Source of the DNA: Paenibacillus sp. D2_2
GTDB lineage: Bacteria; Bacillota; Bacilli; Paenibacillales; Paenibacillaceae
DNA: 64,000 nucleotides
Direction of reading: 5' to 3'
Assembly: GCF_031199965.1 (NCBI RefSeq)
Contig: NZ_CP133605.1
Coordinates: 3,442,501-3,506,500, forward strand
Both the position numbers and the translations under genes were made by a program. Of this stretch, positions 17,239 to 25,669 are shown piece by piece (within the stretch, counting starts at the first letter, position 1; each line of letters opens with the position of its first letter). The notes beneath the pieces are model-generated. The model was not told the origin of the DNA. It saw only the letters and a program-made list of their open reading frames with translations, and did not search any database.

Positions 17239-17841
17239 TTAGAACGGGAAGTCATCAGTGTTCTTGGAACTACCGCTTTGATTGCCGCTATTAGCTGCGT
17301 CACCGCTAGGAGCGTCAGTCACCTTATCCATACCGCTCATCAGATTCATGATACTATTACGAGTCAACGTTTGATACTCAATCAGAGCTTCGATATCCAG
17401 ACGTTCAACCTTCTCAGTGAACGCCTGAGGGGCACGAGCGAAAAACTGGTATGCAGTATTCATTTTTTCACCTCGACGAGCTATCTTGAAGTCGCGCTTC
17501 GTCAGATCACCGTACTCCTCAATCAGACCGAGTAACTGAATACCCATGGTCTTAGATGCTTTGAGGATTTTTACCTTCTTGTCCGTGTAATCAAAAACTT
17601 CCAGATAAGACTTGAACGAAGGTTTCAAGCCACTACCTTGTAACGGATCTTCCGATTTAAGAAGTGCTGTAATGGTGTGCCATTGACTATTGATTTCCAT
17701 AGTGTACTCCCATACAGAAATGATCTCCTCAGCTGGAGTCAAGATACGAACGACAGCCGACTCGTTAGGCTTAATCTTTAGCATAGTAATAGAGTTTTTC
17801 GCCGCATCACGAATTGCTCCGAGACCTTTTTGAAATGCCAT
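17239..17841 (-). CDS. Phage single-stranded DNA-binding protein-like
   Basis: 200 residues. The body (residues 20-165) is beta-rich with LKIKPNESAVVRILTP and VWEYTMEINSQWHTI, followed by a low-complexity Ser/Asn/Gly linker. It ends in an acidic tip, NTDDFPF, the hallmark by which SSB proteins recruit replication partners. Its position between polymerase and primase supports this. The fold could also be a gp32/gp2.5-like analogue rather than classical SSB. Single-gene unit: promoter P4 above, terminator below. Confidence 0.75.
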   Translation of the reverse strand: MAFQKGLGAIRDAAKNSITMLKIKPNESAVVRILTPAEEIISVWEYTMEINSQWHTITALLKSEDPLQGSGLKPSFKSYLEVFDYTDKKVKILKASKTMGIQLLGLIEEYGDLTKRDFKIARRGEKMNTAYQFFARAPQAFTEKVERLDIEALIEYQTLTRNSIMNLMSGMDKVTDAPSGDAANSGNQSGSSKNTDDFPF

Positions 17842-17896
17842 ATTTATTCACCTTATCCTTTTCGATTTGTAGTGGTGGGCTGTTGCCCCTCACTTT

Positions 17897-17927
17897 CTTT
17901 ATACGAGTTGATAAGGGGAGAGTTAAG
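17897..17927 (-). promoter_or_regulatory. Phage sigma-motif promoter P4
   Basis: CTTAAC-N15-TCGTATAAAG (one change in the -10 block), before the SSB-like gene. Confidence 0.82.
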
Positions 17928-17962
17928 TGAGAGAATCAGTATTATATAACACGAGAATTCCT

Positions 17963-17994
17963 AAAAAATACAATGTCGAGAGACTACCCTCTCG
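17963..17994 (-). terminator. Intrinsic terminator of the primase-sigma operon
   Basis: CGAGAG / CTCTCG stem, then ACATTGTATTTTTT on the minus strand, just after the sigma gene. Confidence 0.65.
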
Positions 17995-18005
17995 GAGCTA
18001 CAATT

Positions 18006-18575
18006 TTATATAAGATGAGCTTCATATTTCTCACGGATTCCCTTCCACAGTTGAGATACACGAGCTTTTGAAACTCCCAGGATATCTGCGATCTCCACAA
18101 ATTCGTATCCTGTAGAGCGAAGTTTAAAGATTTTCTTCTCGCGGTCGTTCAGCTCCATGTTCTCCATGATATCGGTTACAAACTCAAAATTCTCGTAAGC
18201 ATAACCTTCATGACCTAGAGCAATACCTACTCCGTTTCCAGTCTCGTCATCAATATCAAGGTCAGTAGATATAACCTGGATAGCGTTGACTACATTCAAG
18301 TTCTTTTCTGTCATGCACTTGCGGTACATATCCTTAATCTTGTTGTCTATCAGGTGATCTACAAACGTGGACATCCTAGCTTTCGTAACATCGTACTGAT
18401 CAAGAGATCTGTACAATTTAATCAAGACCTCCTGGGTTACGTCCTCTTTTTCCATTCCCGCAAAAGTTTTACCCCTTAACTTTTGACGGCACTTCTCTTC
18501 AGCCTTACTCAGAAAGGCATCCACATCACCAATAGCGAACAGTTCATCAAAACCCATAGACATTGTAGTAGACAT
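18006..18575 (-). CDS. Phage ECF-like sigma factor
   Basis: 189 residues with only regions 2 and 4, the ECF layout. Region 2: KEDVTQEVLIKLYRSLDQYD, then MSTFVDHLIDNKIKDMYRK. Region 4: LNDREKKIFKLRSTGYEFVE, then the helix-turn-helix IADILGVSKARVSQLW. It directs RNA polymerase to chosen promoters. The phage carries eleven copies of a promoter-like motif of ECF geometry, and one (P5) drives the primase-sigma operon itself, so this protein is the best candidate to read them and to be autoregulated. It is the second gene of that operon and is followed by a terminator. The link to the motif is inference; the sigma factor at 10172 is the alternative. Confidence 0.85.
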   Translation of the reverse strand: MSTTMSMGFDELFAIGDVDAFLSKAEEKCRQKLRGKTFAGMEKEDVTQEVLIKLYRSLDQYDVTKARMSTFVDHLIDNKIKDMYRKCMTEKNLNVVNAIQVISTDLDIDDETGNGVGIALGHEGYAYENFEFVTDIMENMELNDREKKIFKLRSTGYEFVEIADILGVSKARVSQLWKGIREKYEAHLI

Positions 18576-18597
18576 TTATAATTTCCCCCGAATTATT

Positions 18598-19686
18598 TTA
18601 GTTTTTAGTAGTTTTGATTTCTTCAATGTCTAGGATCCCTGCAATGCGTATCATCGACTCATACTCATGGTAAGGAATGACCTTAATGGAACCTAGCATA
18701 TTGAGCTTTAGTAGATCGTTTGAGTCTTTGTACTTCTGTTCTTCAATGTCAGTTATACCGTATTGCTGATTGGGGTAAAGTACCACGTTTACCCTTATTG
18801 CCGAGTGTGTGGAGATTAGCTCGTAAGCCTTTATCGAACACTCAACCCCCGCCTTATCATTATCGAAGAACAGATTAACAGTCTTTATACCCGCCCGCAT
18901 CAGCTCTCGAATCTGATCTATGAACAATATCCGTCCAAGTATCGCACCGGCAGGTAACCGTCCTTCGTAACAAGCCATTGTGTCAGTTTCAGATTCATTC
19001 AGATATATTTCGGTTATGTGGTTTGGAGCTTGTAGGATATAATATAGACCGTACACAATATCCTTTTTATCGATCCCCTTCTCATTTAAGAAGCCTTTAT
19101 GTGAGACAAAACGCTTTTTGATGAATCTGACCAGTCCGTTACTTGTACGAACAGGAAAAGTAATTGCCTGGGTTGCTTCATCGTATCCTACTTCATATTT
19201 TCTAATGGTGTGCTCAGAGAACCCACGTCCATATATGTATGAGTGCCGTTTCTTAGTGTATCTAAGGACTACTTCCTCAGATAATGAACGAACACGGTCT
19301 TTCTTATTCCCACCGTCTAAGATGCTTTCTATATCTATCGGTTTTCTCTCACTTGAGGAGACCACAAGGTAATTCTTGATAATGAACTGCATCCCAAGTA
19401 ATTCATTAGTAAGTCCAACTGCTATCTTCACCAGGTCTACAAGACTCCCTCCCGCTCCACAACCAAAACAATTCCAACGGTAAGGGTAATTTCTTTCGAT
19501 TCCGCACGAGGGGTTGTTCTCTTCATGTGAAGGGCAGCAGAACATGATGTTCGCTCCTTTGTTCGTGACCTTAGAAAACGCAGTGATATTGTATCGTGAA
19601 ATATCTCGTTCAAGCCAGTAAGCTCTAAGATCATCTAGGACTTCTTCAATCTCTAGCTGATAGGAAGATAGTAAAGAGTTTTCCAA
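18598..19686 (-). CDS. DnaG-type primase (zinc-binding and TOPRIM domains)
   Basis: About 362 residues. The N-terminal zinc-binding domain is CCPSHEENNPSCG followed by RWNCFGCGAGGSL, a Cys/His set as in DnaG. The TOPRIM core has EIYLNESETDTMACYEG (acidic Glu) and TVNLFFDNDKAG (DxD). It lays RNA primers for the phage replisome. I place the start at the TTG at 19686, eight bases after AAGGAG. An upstream in-frame GTG at 19761 lies inside its own ribosome site and would add a poor N-terminus. It heads the operon ending in the ECF-like sigma factor. Confidence 0.85.
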   Translation of the reverse strand: MENSLLSSYQLEIEEVLDDLRAYWLERDISRYNITAFSKVTNKGANIMFCCPSHEENNPSCGIERNYPYRWNCFGCGAGGSLVDLVKIAVGLTNELLGMQFIIKNYLVVSSSERKPIDIESILDGGNKKDRVRSLSEEVVLRYTKKRHSYIYGRGFSEHTIRKYEVGYDEATQAITFPVRTSNGLVRFIKKRFVSHKGFLNEKGIDKKDIVYGLYYILQAPNHITEIYLNESETDTMACYEGRLPAGAILGRILFIDQIRELMRAGIKTVNLFFDNDKAGVECSIKAYELISTHSAIRVNVVLYPNQQYGITDIEEQKYKDSNDLLKLNMLGSIKVIPYHEYESMIRIAGILDIEEIKTTKN

Positions 19687-19809
19687 ATGTTGTTCTCCTT
19701 CACTATGCTCTATAAATAGAATACCAATAACGAACGTATGTTCGCAATATTTAGTTATCACCTCTATGCAAATAATTTCAGTCTAAATCGTTAAGACTGC
19801 TCTCATTTG

Positions 19810-19840
19810 CTCTATACGACTAGGAAAAAGCAAAGTTAAG
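19810..19840 (-). promoter_or_regulatory. Phage sigma-motif promoter P5
   Basis: CTTAAC-N15-TCGTATAGAG. It drives the primase-sigma operon, implying autoregulation if the ECF-like factor reads the motif. Confidence 0.85.
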
Positions 19841-19916
19841 GGCTTATTAAAAAATAATTAAAGCATTATCTATTTGGTTAACGGTAACCGTATTTCTTGA
19901 CGGGTTTACATACAGT

Positions 19917-19987
19917 TGAGAAACAAAAAAGACCAACACAGAACTCCCCTGGGTATAAGCCCAGGATGGTAGTAATGTGTCGGTCTT
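19917..19987 (-). terminator. Two-stem terminator upstream of P5
   Basis: On the minus strand an outer stem AAGACCGACACA / TGTGTTGGTCTT encloses CCTGGG-CTTATA-CCCAGG, then TTTTTTG. It would end a transcript from the SigA-type promoter at 20091-20120 after about 165 nt, or attenuate it ahead of the primase-sigma operon. A 59-codon open frame from a TTG at 20057 runs across this hairpin but has no ribosome site, so I do not call it. Nothing else is seen in 19841-20217. Confidence 0.7.
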
Positions 19988-20090
19988 GGTCAGACTTTTC
20001 ACTTTCATCCCAATTACCGATATGGTCTTCAGTTTCCCAACAGAACGGCTTCTTCAAGATAGGAATTCTATTAGATCGCCGCTATGGAAA

Positions 20091-20120
20091 AGTATATAGG
20101 AAAGATGTGGGATATGTCAA
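20091..20120 (-). promoter_or_regulatory. Consensus SigA-type promoter inside the phage
   Basis: On the minus strand TTGACA (20120-20115), 18-bp spacer, TATACT (20096-20091). A better match to the host housekeeping consensus than I saw elsewhere in the phage. It points at the primase-sigma operon. Confidence 0.7.
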
Positions 20121-20217
20121 TGCCTTTAGTACCATCTACCAATTTTTTCTATAGTTCGTAAGTCATATCTTTGATTATAGAATAGTATGAATGCGCTTCG
20201 TAGATAGTTTCGGTGCA

Positions 20218-20628
20218 TTATTGCAAGTGAATCTTCTCGGTTTTTAGCAGTATTTCAATATCCTTGTTCAGCTTGAAAATAGTAACTTGCTCTGAGAAGT
20301 CTGAACTGAAAAAGGTAGTTACTATTTCTTCAATCTTTAAACCCATATTCATATTTGCGAACACTGGATTGAAATCCTCAATCATTGCATCACTTAGTTT
20401 CTGCTTATATTCATCAAATACGGTACTCAGGTGAGCTTTCATATGTTCAAGCATGAAGAATTCAGAGGTCGAAAACTTTGCAATATACTTGAGAATAACA
20501 AAATTGTTCATCACGGAGACCCTAGTATCAACCGGTCCCTTCTCAGTGAAATCTTTCCTAAGTCTCGACGCAATCTTTGCTAACTCTCTCTCAAAATCCT
20601 TGCTGTCAATATCCCCCCCTCCCTTCAT
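20218..20628 (-). CDS. DUF2294-like protein
   Basis: 136 residues with the DUF2294 pattern: FERELAKIASRLRKDFTEKG at the start, then a strand region, a long helix, and FNPVFANMNMGLKIEEIVTTFF. DUF2294 proteins in Bacillales are small soluble proteins of unclear function. GGAAGGTGG precedes the ATG. It is not in an obvious operon: no phage motif lies just above it, and a perfect palindrome does (20676-20690). Confidence 0.6.
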   Translation of the reverse strand: MKGGGDIDSKDFERELAKIASRLRKDFTEKGPVDTRVSVMNNFVILKYIAKFSTSEFFMLEHMKAHLSTVFDEYKQKLSDAMIEDFNPVFANMNMGLKIEEIVTTFFSSDFSEQVTIFKLNKDIEILLKTEKIHLQ

Positions 20629-20675
20629 TAAACCACCTTCCCGACAAGTTTCAATCTAATCTATTTAATCAGAAC

Positions 20676-20690
20676 TGCCACATTGTGGCA
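20676..20690. promoter_or_regulatory. Palindrome upstream of the DUF2294-like gene
   Basis: TGCCACA-T-TGTGGCA is a perfect 7-bp inverted repeat with a one-base centre, about 50 bp before the gene. It has the size of a repressor operator. Confidence 0.45.
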
Positions 20691-20756
20691 AGTTGTAATA
20701 AGAAGCATTAAATATCTACTGTACTTTATTTATAATAAAAAGGAGAAAAATACCTT

Positions 20757-21014
20757 CTAGAATTTGTTTTGCTTCTGAGGGCAAACTTTAAGGATTTGAT
20801 GAGATTTCTTACCGTTCAACTCCAGCCATGAAGCACATTTACTCTCAAGATACCATTTGCAGTCGCGGCAGATATGTTGAACTACGTTTTGACATCTCAT
20901 CGGTACGACATCCTGATTCTTAGCGGGGACTTTCCCCTCGCTAAGAATTAGGATTTTGTGACACTTACCGAAATAGTCACACCCGTTACAAGCTACATTA
21001 ATTTTGTTATCCAT
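20757..21014 (-). CDS. Cysteine-rich, probable zinc-binding phage protein
   Basis: 85 residues with eight cysteines in pairs: CNGCDYFGKC, MRCQNVVQHICRDC, and a later SKC and VCPQ. This looks like a small multi-zinc protein. I start at the ATG (MDNKINVACNGC) at 21014, which overlaps the stop of the upstream gene. An upstream in-frame start would run into that gene. Function unknown. Confidence 0.65.
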   Translation of the reverse strand: MDNKINVACNGCDYFGKCHKILILSEGKVPAKNQDVVPMRCQNVVQHICRDCKWYLESKCASWLELNGKKSHQILKVCPQKQNKF

Positions 21015-21191
21015 TAGGAGCCTCGGTCTTGAGGACACTAAAGGCTACGAGCTTCAGAAGAACTTCTGCATCGTACTCTTGCTCGATAAGATCAAATGCT
21101 TCCTCCGTTGCCCCACAATGTCCTTATCAGACACGAATTCAGTCGTTACGATTTCATCCTTCGTCAGGGCGTATGTCAGTCTGTACCGCAT
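21007..21191 (-). CDS. Small acidic phage protein, frameshifted
   Basis: Below GAGGAGGGT an ATG opens MRYRLTYALTKDEIVTTEF, continuing to SDKDIVG. After one G is added to the CCCC/GGGG run at 21111-21114 it reads ATEEAFDLIEQEYDAEVLLK to KTEAPNG and stops at 21007, about 61 residues. It overlaps the end of the gene at 21154 and the start of the Cys-rich gene, as coupled phage genes do. Function unknown. Confidence 0.6.
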
Positions 21192-21483
21192 TGATACCCT
21201 CCTCTTGTGCTGTAAGCTCAACACCTCGAACTTCTGCTAGATCAATAATGTGAGATACGGAATTAACGTCTTCCAACGCGACCGCTTTCCCTTCGTTCTT
21301 ATGCTTAACAAATAACCTGCTGTACTCTTGTCTAACCTCATCAGCAGTAAGAGGGATTTCACGGACTACCTTGTTTGAGTCCTTCTCCTTTTGCTGAAGT
21401 CTCGGGTTTGTTTCGACCCAAGTTACGGTCTTCTTTTTGCCATTTCCCTTAAAGTAGAAATGAGCCGTTAGCTGTACATCCAT
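21154..21483 (-). CDS. Hypothetical phage protein below promoter P6
   Basis: 109 residues: MDVQLTAHFYFKGNGKKKTV, then TADEVRQEYSRLFVKHKNEG, and an acidic end. Not recognised. TGAGGAGG precedes the ATG. First gene of a small operon with 21007 and 20757. Confidence 0.65.
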   Translation of the reverse strand: MDVQLTAHFYFKGNGKKKTVTWVETNPRLQQKEKDSNKVVREIPLTADEVRQEYSRLFVKHKNEGKAVALEDVNSVSHIIDLAEVRGVELTAQEEGINAVQTDIRPDEG

Positions 21484-21521
21484 GGTCTTACCTCCTCAGT
21501 TATTAATTGGCCCCCTAACTC

Positions 21522-21552
21522 CTCTATACGATGAGGCGAGCTAAGAGTTAAG
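21522..21552 (-). promoter_or_regulatory. Phage sigma-motif promoter P6
   Basis: CTTAAC-N15-TCGTATAGAG, beginning three bases after the corrected stop of the helicase gene. Confidence 0.85.
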
Positions 21553-21554
21553 GA

Positions 21555-22809
21555 CTAGAACACCATTTCTTCTTGGGACGTTTCTTCCCAGATGCCTGTA
21601 TCAAGATCAGCACGCATGAAGACATCCTCCCCTTCTTACCGCCCCGATTCTTCTTCAGCGACAGCTTGAATATATCGTCAATCTTGCGAAGGGTGATAAC
21701 TCTAGTTGCCTTCTGTGCAGGGTTATCCGATTCTTGAATTTGGTGAAGCTCAGGGACAGCGTTTGGGTCTTTCTTCTGATCTTTTGCAGAATCACGACCT
21801 GCTTGAGCCAACATGATTGTAGGCGTCCTGGTGCTAAGGTTCACATCACGAATACTATTCGTCACGTTGATGATGCGGCGTCGTATATCCCGCTCTCCCG
21901 TCCCGTCTGAAAGGTCATACAATTGGTCGATTACAATCAAGCCAGGACGCTCAGATTCAATGATTGCTTTAATATCCATTGCCGTGAATGGTTTACCACG
22001 GTTGGAATCCTGCGACAGAATGATCATTCGTTGGTCTTTGCTCATCAGCTCAGTGGTGTACTCCCGGTACAACTCGATGTCTGACAAACGCCCCTCGTTC
22101 AGAGCACGGTTACTGAAGTGCGCTCTAAAGGTATCCATCCGATAGGCGACCTCAAGCTCTGGCATCTCCGTGCTGAGGTAAATAATAGGGTCATTGATGT
22201 TCGCCTTCACAAAAGACTGCCATGCAGCATAAGCGAAAAACTCGCCTACCCACGACTTACCCTCGTTCGTTCGACCTGCAAGAAGAACCAAATCATCATT
22301 TTTCCAACCACCAGTAAGGTCGTTCAAACTCTTGATACCTGTGGTTATTCCCGATAAGCCAATTTGACCATGCTTCTCCATGTACTTCTTGTAGCGATCC
22401 TCCGCATGTTTCGTCCACTCATACTGCCCGACCTTCCCTGTAAACTTCTTCAATAGAACATCGATATCGTTTCGCATCTTCCACATGGCTTCGAGCGTCT
22501 TCCCCTCATTCGTCATATTTGCGGTCTCAATAAGTGCAGGACGGTAATCCATGTATGCTCGCTGTTCACGCAAGACGTTCACACAGTACTCAACTGGGTC
22601 TAAGTCCTTCAGAACTCGAAAGTCCTCGAACTCCACAGCCACCGTTTCCAGGGTAGGCAAGTACCCATTCATATCGTTTTGGAAGCCATCAATCCACAGG
22701 ACTACATCCTGAAGTGCTATGAAGTAGCTGCTGTCAATTCCATGCTTTCGCATCAGGTAGGGTCTTTACTATTCAACCAGTGATTAATGTATGAAAGTTC
22801 CTCAAGCAC
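21555..22809 (-). CDS. DnaB-type replicative helicase, two frameshifts
   Basis: A 418-residue RecA-fold replicative helicase. The N-terminal piece LEELSYINHWLNSKDPT joins LMRKHGIDSSYFIALQD when one base is added at about 22756. Walker A is DLVLLAGRTNEGKSWVGEFF (variant GRTNEGKS), Walker B region GLIVIDQLYDLSDG, and TPTIMLAQAGRDS is the sensor strand. At the end a missing G in the run at 21629-21632 hides EDVFMRADLDTGIWEETSQE and the true stop at 21555-21557. The GTG start at 22809 follows AAGGGGG and overlaps the loader gene. It unwinds DNA at the phage fork with the loader upstream. Confidence 0.88.
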
Positions 22810-23545
22810 GTTTGATAACCCCCTTAACTGTTACCTTACGTCGGTCTCTTCCTTCGACCTGAACGCCAACACATTCTGACATCAATCGAGATACAGTTCG
22901 CTTCCCGATCACTTCCTCGTCTGATAACGTTTGTGAATCGAAGTTGGATGTAAAGATCGTAGCCCGTCCTTCATTGAATCGCTCGTTCACAATTAGGTAC
23001 ATTTGCTCTACCGTAAACTTGGAAGTCGTGCCTGCACCAACATCATCTAATAGAAGAAAGGGAACTTCTTTAATGATGGAAACCTGCTTTTGAACGGCTT
23101 CGTCATCCCTGCGGTAGCGCAGATCGTCCATTAGTTCGGAGTAGCTTACGAACAGTGCAAGTGGGTTCTCAAAGTCGAATTTACCAGTCATGCAAGTCTT
23201 GTAGATGTAATGATTCAGAAGCATGGCGGCATTGTACGTTTTTCCCGTTCCTGCACCGCTATTCCAAAAGAAGAAGTTGGTTCCGTTTTCTTCCACTTCC
23301 TCCACGATATTCTCAACGTACCCGCTAAGCCCTTTATAGATGTAGCGATTGTCATCATCGACCTCGTAATTGTAAAAGTTAGCTTTCAGATACTTCCTTG
23401 GAATCTCTGACAGCTTTAGTGCTTTATTTAAACGAAACTTTGGATTGCACCACTCGGGAAATGCAGGTGTATCCGTTTCTCCCGAGTAACGCTTGCAGAA
23501 CGGTGTAGCAAAACATTTCTCACAATCCTTATATGGGGCATTCAT
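22802..23545 (-). CDS. DnaC/IstB-like AAA+ helicase loader
   Basis: 247 residues. A Cys-rich N-terminus (CEKCFATPFCKRY, later EWCNP) suggests a metal site. The AAA+ core has Walker A NSGAGTGKTYNA, Walker B PFLLLDDVGAG, sensor TIFTSNFDSQTL and an arginine-bearing RTVSRLMSECVGV. It loads the helicase encoded next. The start is the ATG at 23545 after AAGGAGAG; the codon before it is TTG. Confidence 0.87.
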   Translation of the reverse strand: MNAPYKDCEKCFATPFCKRYSGETDTPAFPEWCNPKFRLNKALKLSEIPRKYLKANFYNYEVDDDNRYIYKGLSGYVENIVEEVEENGTNFFFWNSGAGTGKTYNAAMLLNHYIYKTCMTGKFDFENPLALFVSYSELMDDLRYRRDDEAVQKQVSIIKEVPFLLLDDVGAGTTSKFTVEQMYLIVNERFNEGRATIFTSNFDSQTLSDEEVIGKRTVSRLMSECVGVQVEGRDRRKVTVKGVIKRA

Positions 23546-23556
23546 CAAATCTCTCC

Positions 23557-24590
23557 TTAGCTGAATATGTCATATTCATCTCCACCGCTCTCGGGCTGTG
23601 GCTTATCATCCTTCTTATTCATGTACCATGGAAGGCTACCCGTTCGAGAGAACTCATCCAGTACAGCCTGAGTATTTGCAGAGCCGAACAATCTGACAGT
23701 CTTAGGAGCGAACTGGTTGATGCTGAAGAACTGGTCTACGGCTTCCTTCAGGGAGATGTTGTCATCTCTAGATACCCTCATCTTGTGCATTGTTTTCTGA
23801 TCTTCTGCCGTCCAGGAATAAGTATTGTGATACTTCTCCCAGTATTGTTGTATAAAGTAGGTACGGAAGTGATTGGTATTCCAATCCTCTACAGAAGATT
23901 CAGAAGGATCCCTGCTTCCCCCTTCTCCCTAGCTTTAACGGTTTGTATAGGATCTCCTACCTTTTCTGCGTCTTCCTCACGGATAATAGGCGACTTACGG
24001 CGACCTGTTCGCTTTTTCTGGGGAATGCCTTGTTGCCTCGTCCCTTCGCCAGACTTGGAAGTCTCACCCTGCCATTGTAAGAACCACTGACGAATTAACT
24101 CCTTATAAGTAGTTGGGTCAGGAACGTTTAACACTTTCGAGTGAACATCCGATTCCTTGTACTCAATCAAAGCGATAACGAACATTTCTCGGTCATCTAT
24201 ACTGAACAATTCCTTGCGAATCTCGTGGACGATCTCAGAGTGAACGAGGGAGGAAATTGTGTGAAGCTCCTCAAGAATATACATCAGAGGTCTTCCTGGG
24301 TTACGGATAGTCTTAATGAAGCCCTTCTGACGTAACTCCTCAACGTACTTGGTCACTGAGTGTTTAGACCACCCGAGTTCAGCTCTCAGAAGGGCTTGGC
24401 TCGGGAAGCACTCCTTGCTTCCGTTGTAGGCATACTGGTTCAGGTTATGGTAGAGAGCCTTGGCATCACTCGTTAGGAAGTAACATCTATCTACCTTGCT
24501 GTGAACTTGCGTGAAACCAAAGTTAACTCCAAACTGAGTAAGGAACTCCTTCTCAGATGAAGCGAACCGTATTGATAATCTCTCTTCCAT
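23557..24590 (-). CDS. Winged-helix replication initiator, frameshifted
   Basis: 344 residues after one repair. Residues 45-105 form a winged helix (FPSQALLRAELGWSKHSVTK, then LRQKGFIKTIRNPGRPLMYI). A charged linker and a C-terminal domain follow (YWEKYHNTYSWTAEDQKTM, FSRTGSLPWYMNKKDD). The order initiator-loader-helicase matches many Firmicute phage replication modules (DnaD/RepA-like). The frame breaks at 23910-23912 (missing G on the coding strand, GEAG/DPSESS). The origin it binds is not identified; in such phages it is often within the initiator gene. Confidence 0.78.
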
Positions 24591-24613
24591 GCTTAATTCA
24601 CACCTCCTACTTG

Positions 24614-24644
24614 CTCTATACGACCTGGGTAGGCGGCTGTTAAA
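24614..24644 (-). promoter_or_regulatory. Phage sigma-motif promoter P7
   Basis: TTTAAC-N15-TCGTATAGAG before the initiator-loader-helicase operon. Confidence 0.85.
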
Positions 24645-24713
24645 TGGATTCTAAAATATACAACCAGACGGGCAAGAAGTGCACCCGTAGTGCGGTCATT
24701 TGACATCCGTTAG

Positions 24714-24742
24714 ACAAAAACAAGGACAGCATTAAGCTGTCC
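24714..24742 (-). terminator. Intrinsic terminator closing the virion block
   Basis: GGACAGC-TTAAT-GCTGTCC then TTGTTTTTG on the minus strand, immediately after the last virion gene. Confidence 0.88.
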
Positions 24743-24743
24743 C

Positions 24744-25658
24744 TTAGTATTTTTTGATGGCTATACGGTTACCTCGGGAGTCATAAATATATCTGTAGCT
24801 AGTCTGTATTGGGGTCGCTCCCATCGTAGAGACCACCTTGCGTTCAAGCACCCCCGCCGCATCGTATTGATAAACCACGTCTACCAAGGTCGGGAGCATG
24901 ATGAAATCCGTACCGTCAAAGAGGTAAATCTCTCCAAGAGAAGTTACCAGGAATGATTCTCCTTGGGAATACCCATTAGCATTATCAGGCATCGTAAGAA
25001 GTGGCTCCCTTATGTTCTGCTCTACATAATTGTCGGTGACCACCTGTCTTACTACCCTTCCTGCATCATCAAAAGCGAGGTAAGTGACCACATCCTTATA
25101 CTCAACCAAATCGCTTATTGCATCCCATGGGTCGACTACATTCAGCTTAGCTCGTTCCGATACAGTCATGCTCACGTTAGTCATACCATCCGTAATCATG
25201 TCAGCACTGTGGTTATCAGGGTGAATGTACTTATTGGCTTCAGCTTCGATTGCCTTGAGCTTATCCCTTTCCCCAACAGTCATAGCTACCTTACTGTTAC
25301 CGTCCATTAGCATGTCAGCACTATGGGTATCAGGGTGTGTATAGACCACCGTCTTGGTACCATTGATTGTTAATGCCCCATTATCTACATGGTTAGCGAC
25401 ACGATCTCCACTCACCTTTACGTAATTCCCGCCACTGTATGTGTAGGTCGTTGGGCTGTTCTGATTACTGGTGTCCTGCCTAACAAGGTATAACCGCCCC
25501 ACCTCTCCATTGGATGGAAGCTCTGTCTTAAGGCGAACAGACACCACGTTCCCAATGGATACAGCGTCCAACCTACTGTCCAAGGAAGGGTAATTGTCCC
25601 TCGCTAGCTTAATCTCCCGCTCGACTTTCGCCGCCTTGCTAAAAGAAACTATATCCAA
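24744..25658 (-). CDS. Tail fibre-like virion protein with YD-type repeats
   Basis: 304 residues, TTG start behind AGGAGGTG. The middle has two similar hairpin units (TVVYTHPDTHSADML and NKYIHPDNHSADMIT, each followed by MTV.ER.KL). The C-terminus has YD-type repeats (YQYDAAGVLERKVV, YIYDSRGNRIAI) resembling RHS/YD proteins, which bind carbohydrate. Last gene of the virion block; likely a distal fibre or adsorption protein. That role is inferred from position and repeats. Confidence 0.7.
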   Translation of the reverse strand: MDIVSFSKAAKVEREIKLARDNYPSLDSRLDAVSIGNVVSVRLKTELPSNGEVGRLYLVRQDTSNQNSPTTYTYSGGNYVKVSGDRVANHVDNGALTINGTKTVVYTHPDTHSADMLMDGNSKVAMTVGERDKLKAIEAEANKYIHPDNHSADMITDGMTNVSMTVSERAKLNVVDPWDAISDLVEYKDVVTYLAFDDAGRVVRQVVTDNYVEQNIREPLLTMPDNANGYSQGESFLVTSLGEIYLFDGTDFIMLPTLVDVVYQYDAAGVLERKVVSTMGATPIQTSYRYIYDSRGNRIAIKKY

Positions 25659-25669
25659 TGTAACACCTC

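Noticed and set aside
19925..19987. tRNA-like or group I intron structure
   Set aside because: It lacks a T-loop, an anticodon stem and conserved intron core elements. Two stems plus T6 fit a terminator.
19878..20057. 59-codon frame KKPFCWETEDHIGNW to KKYGYR
   Set aside because: It has only a TTG start, no ribosome site, and runs through a strong terminator hairpin. Kept as a note only.
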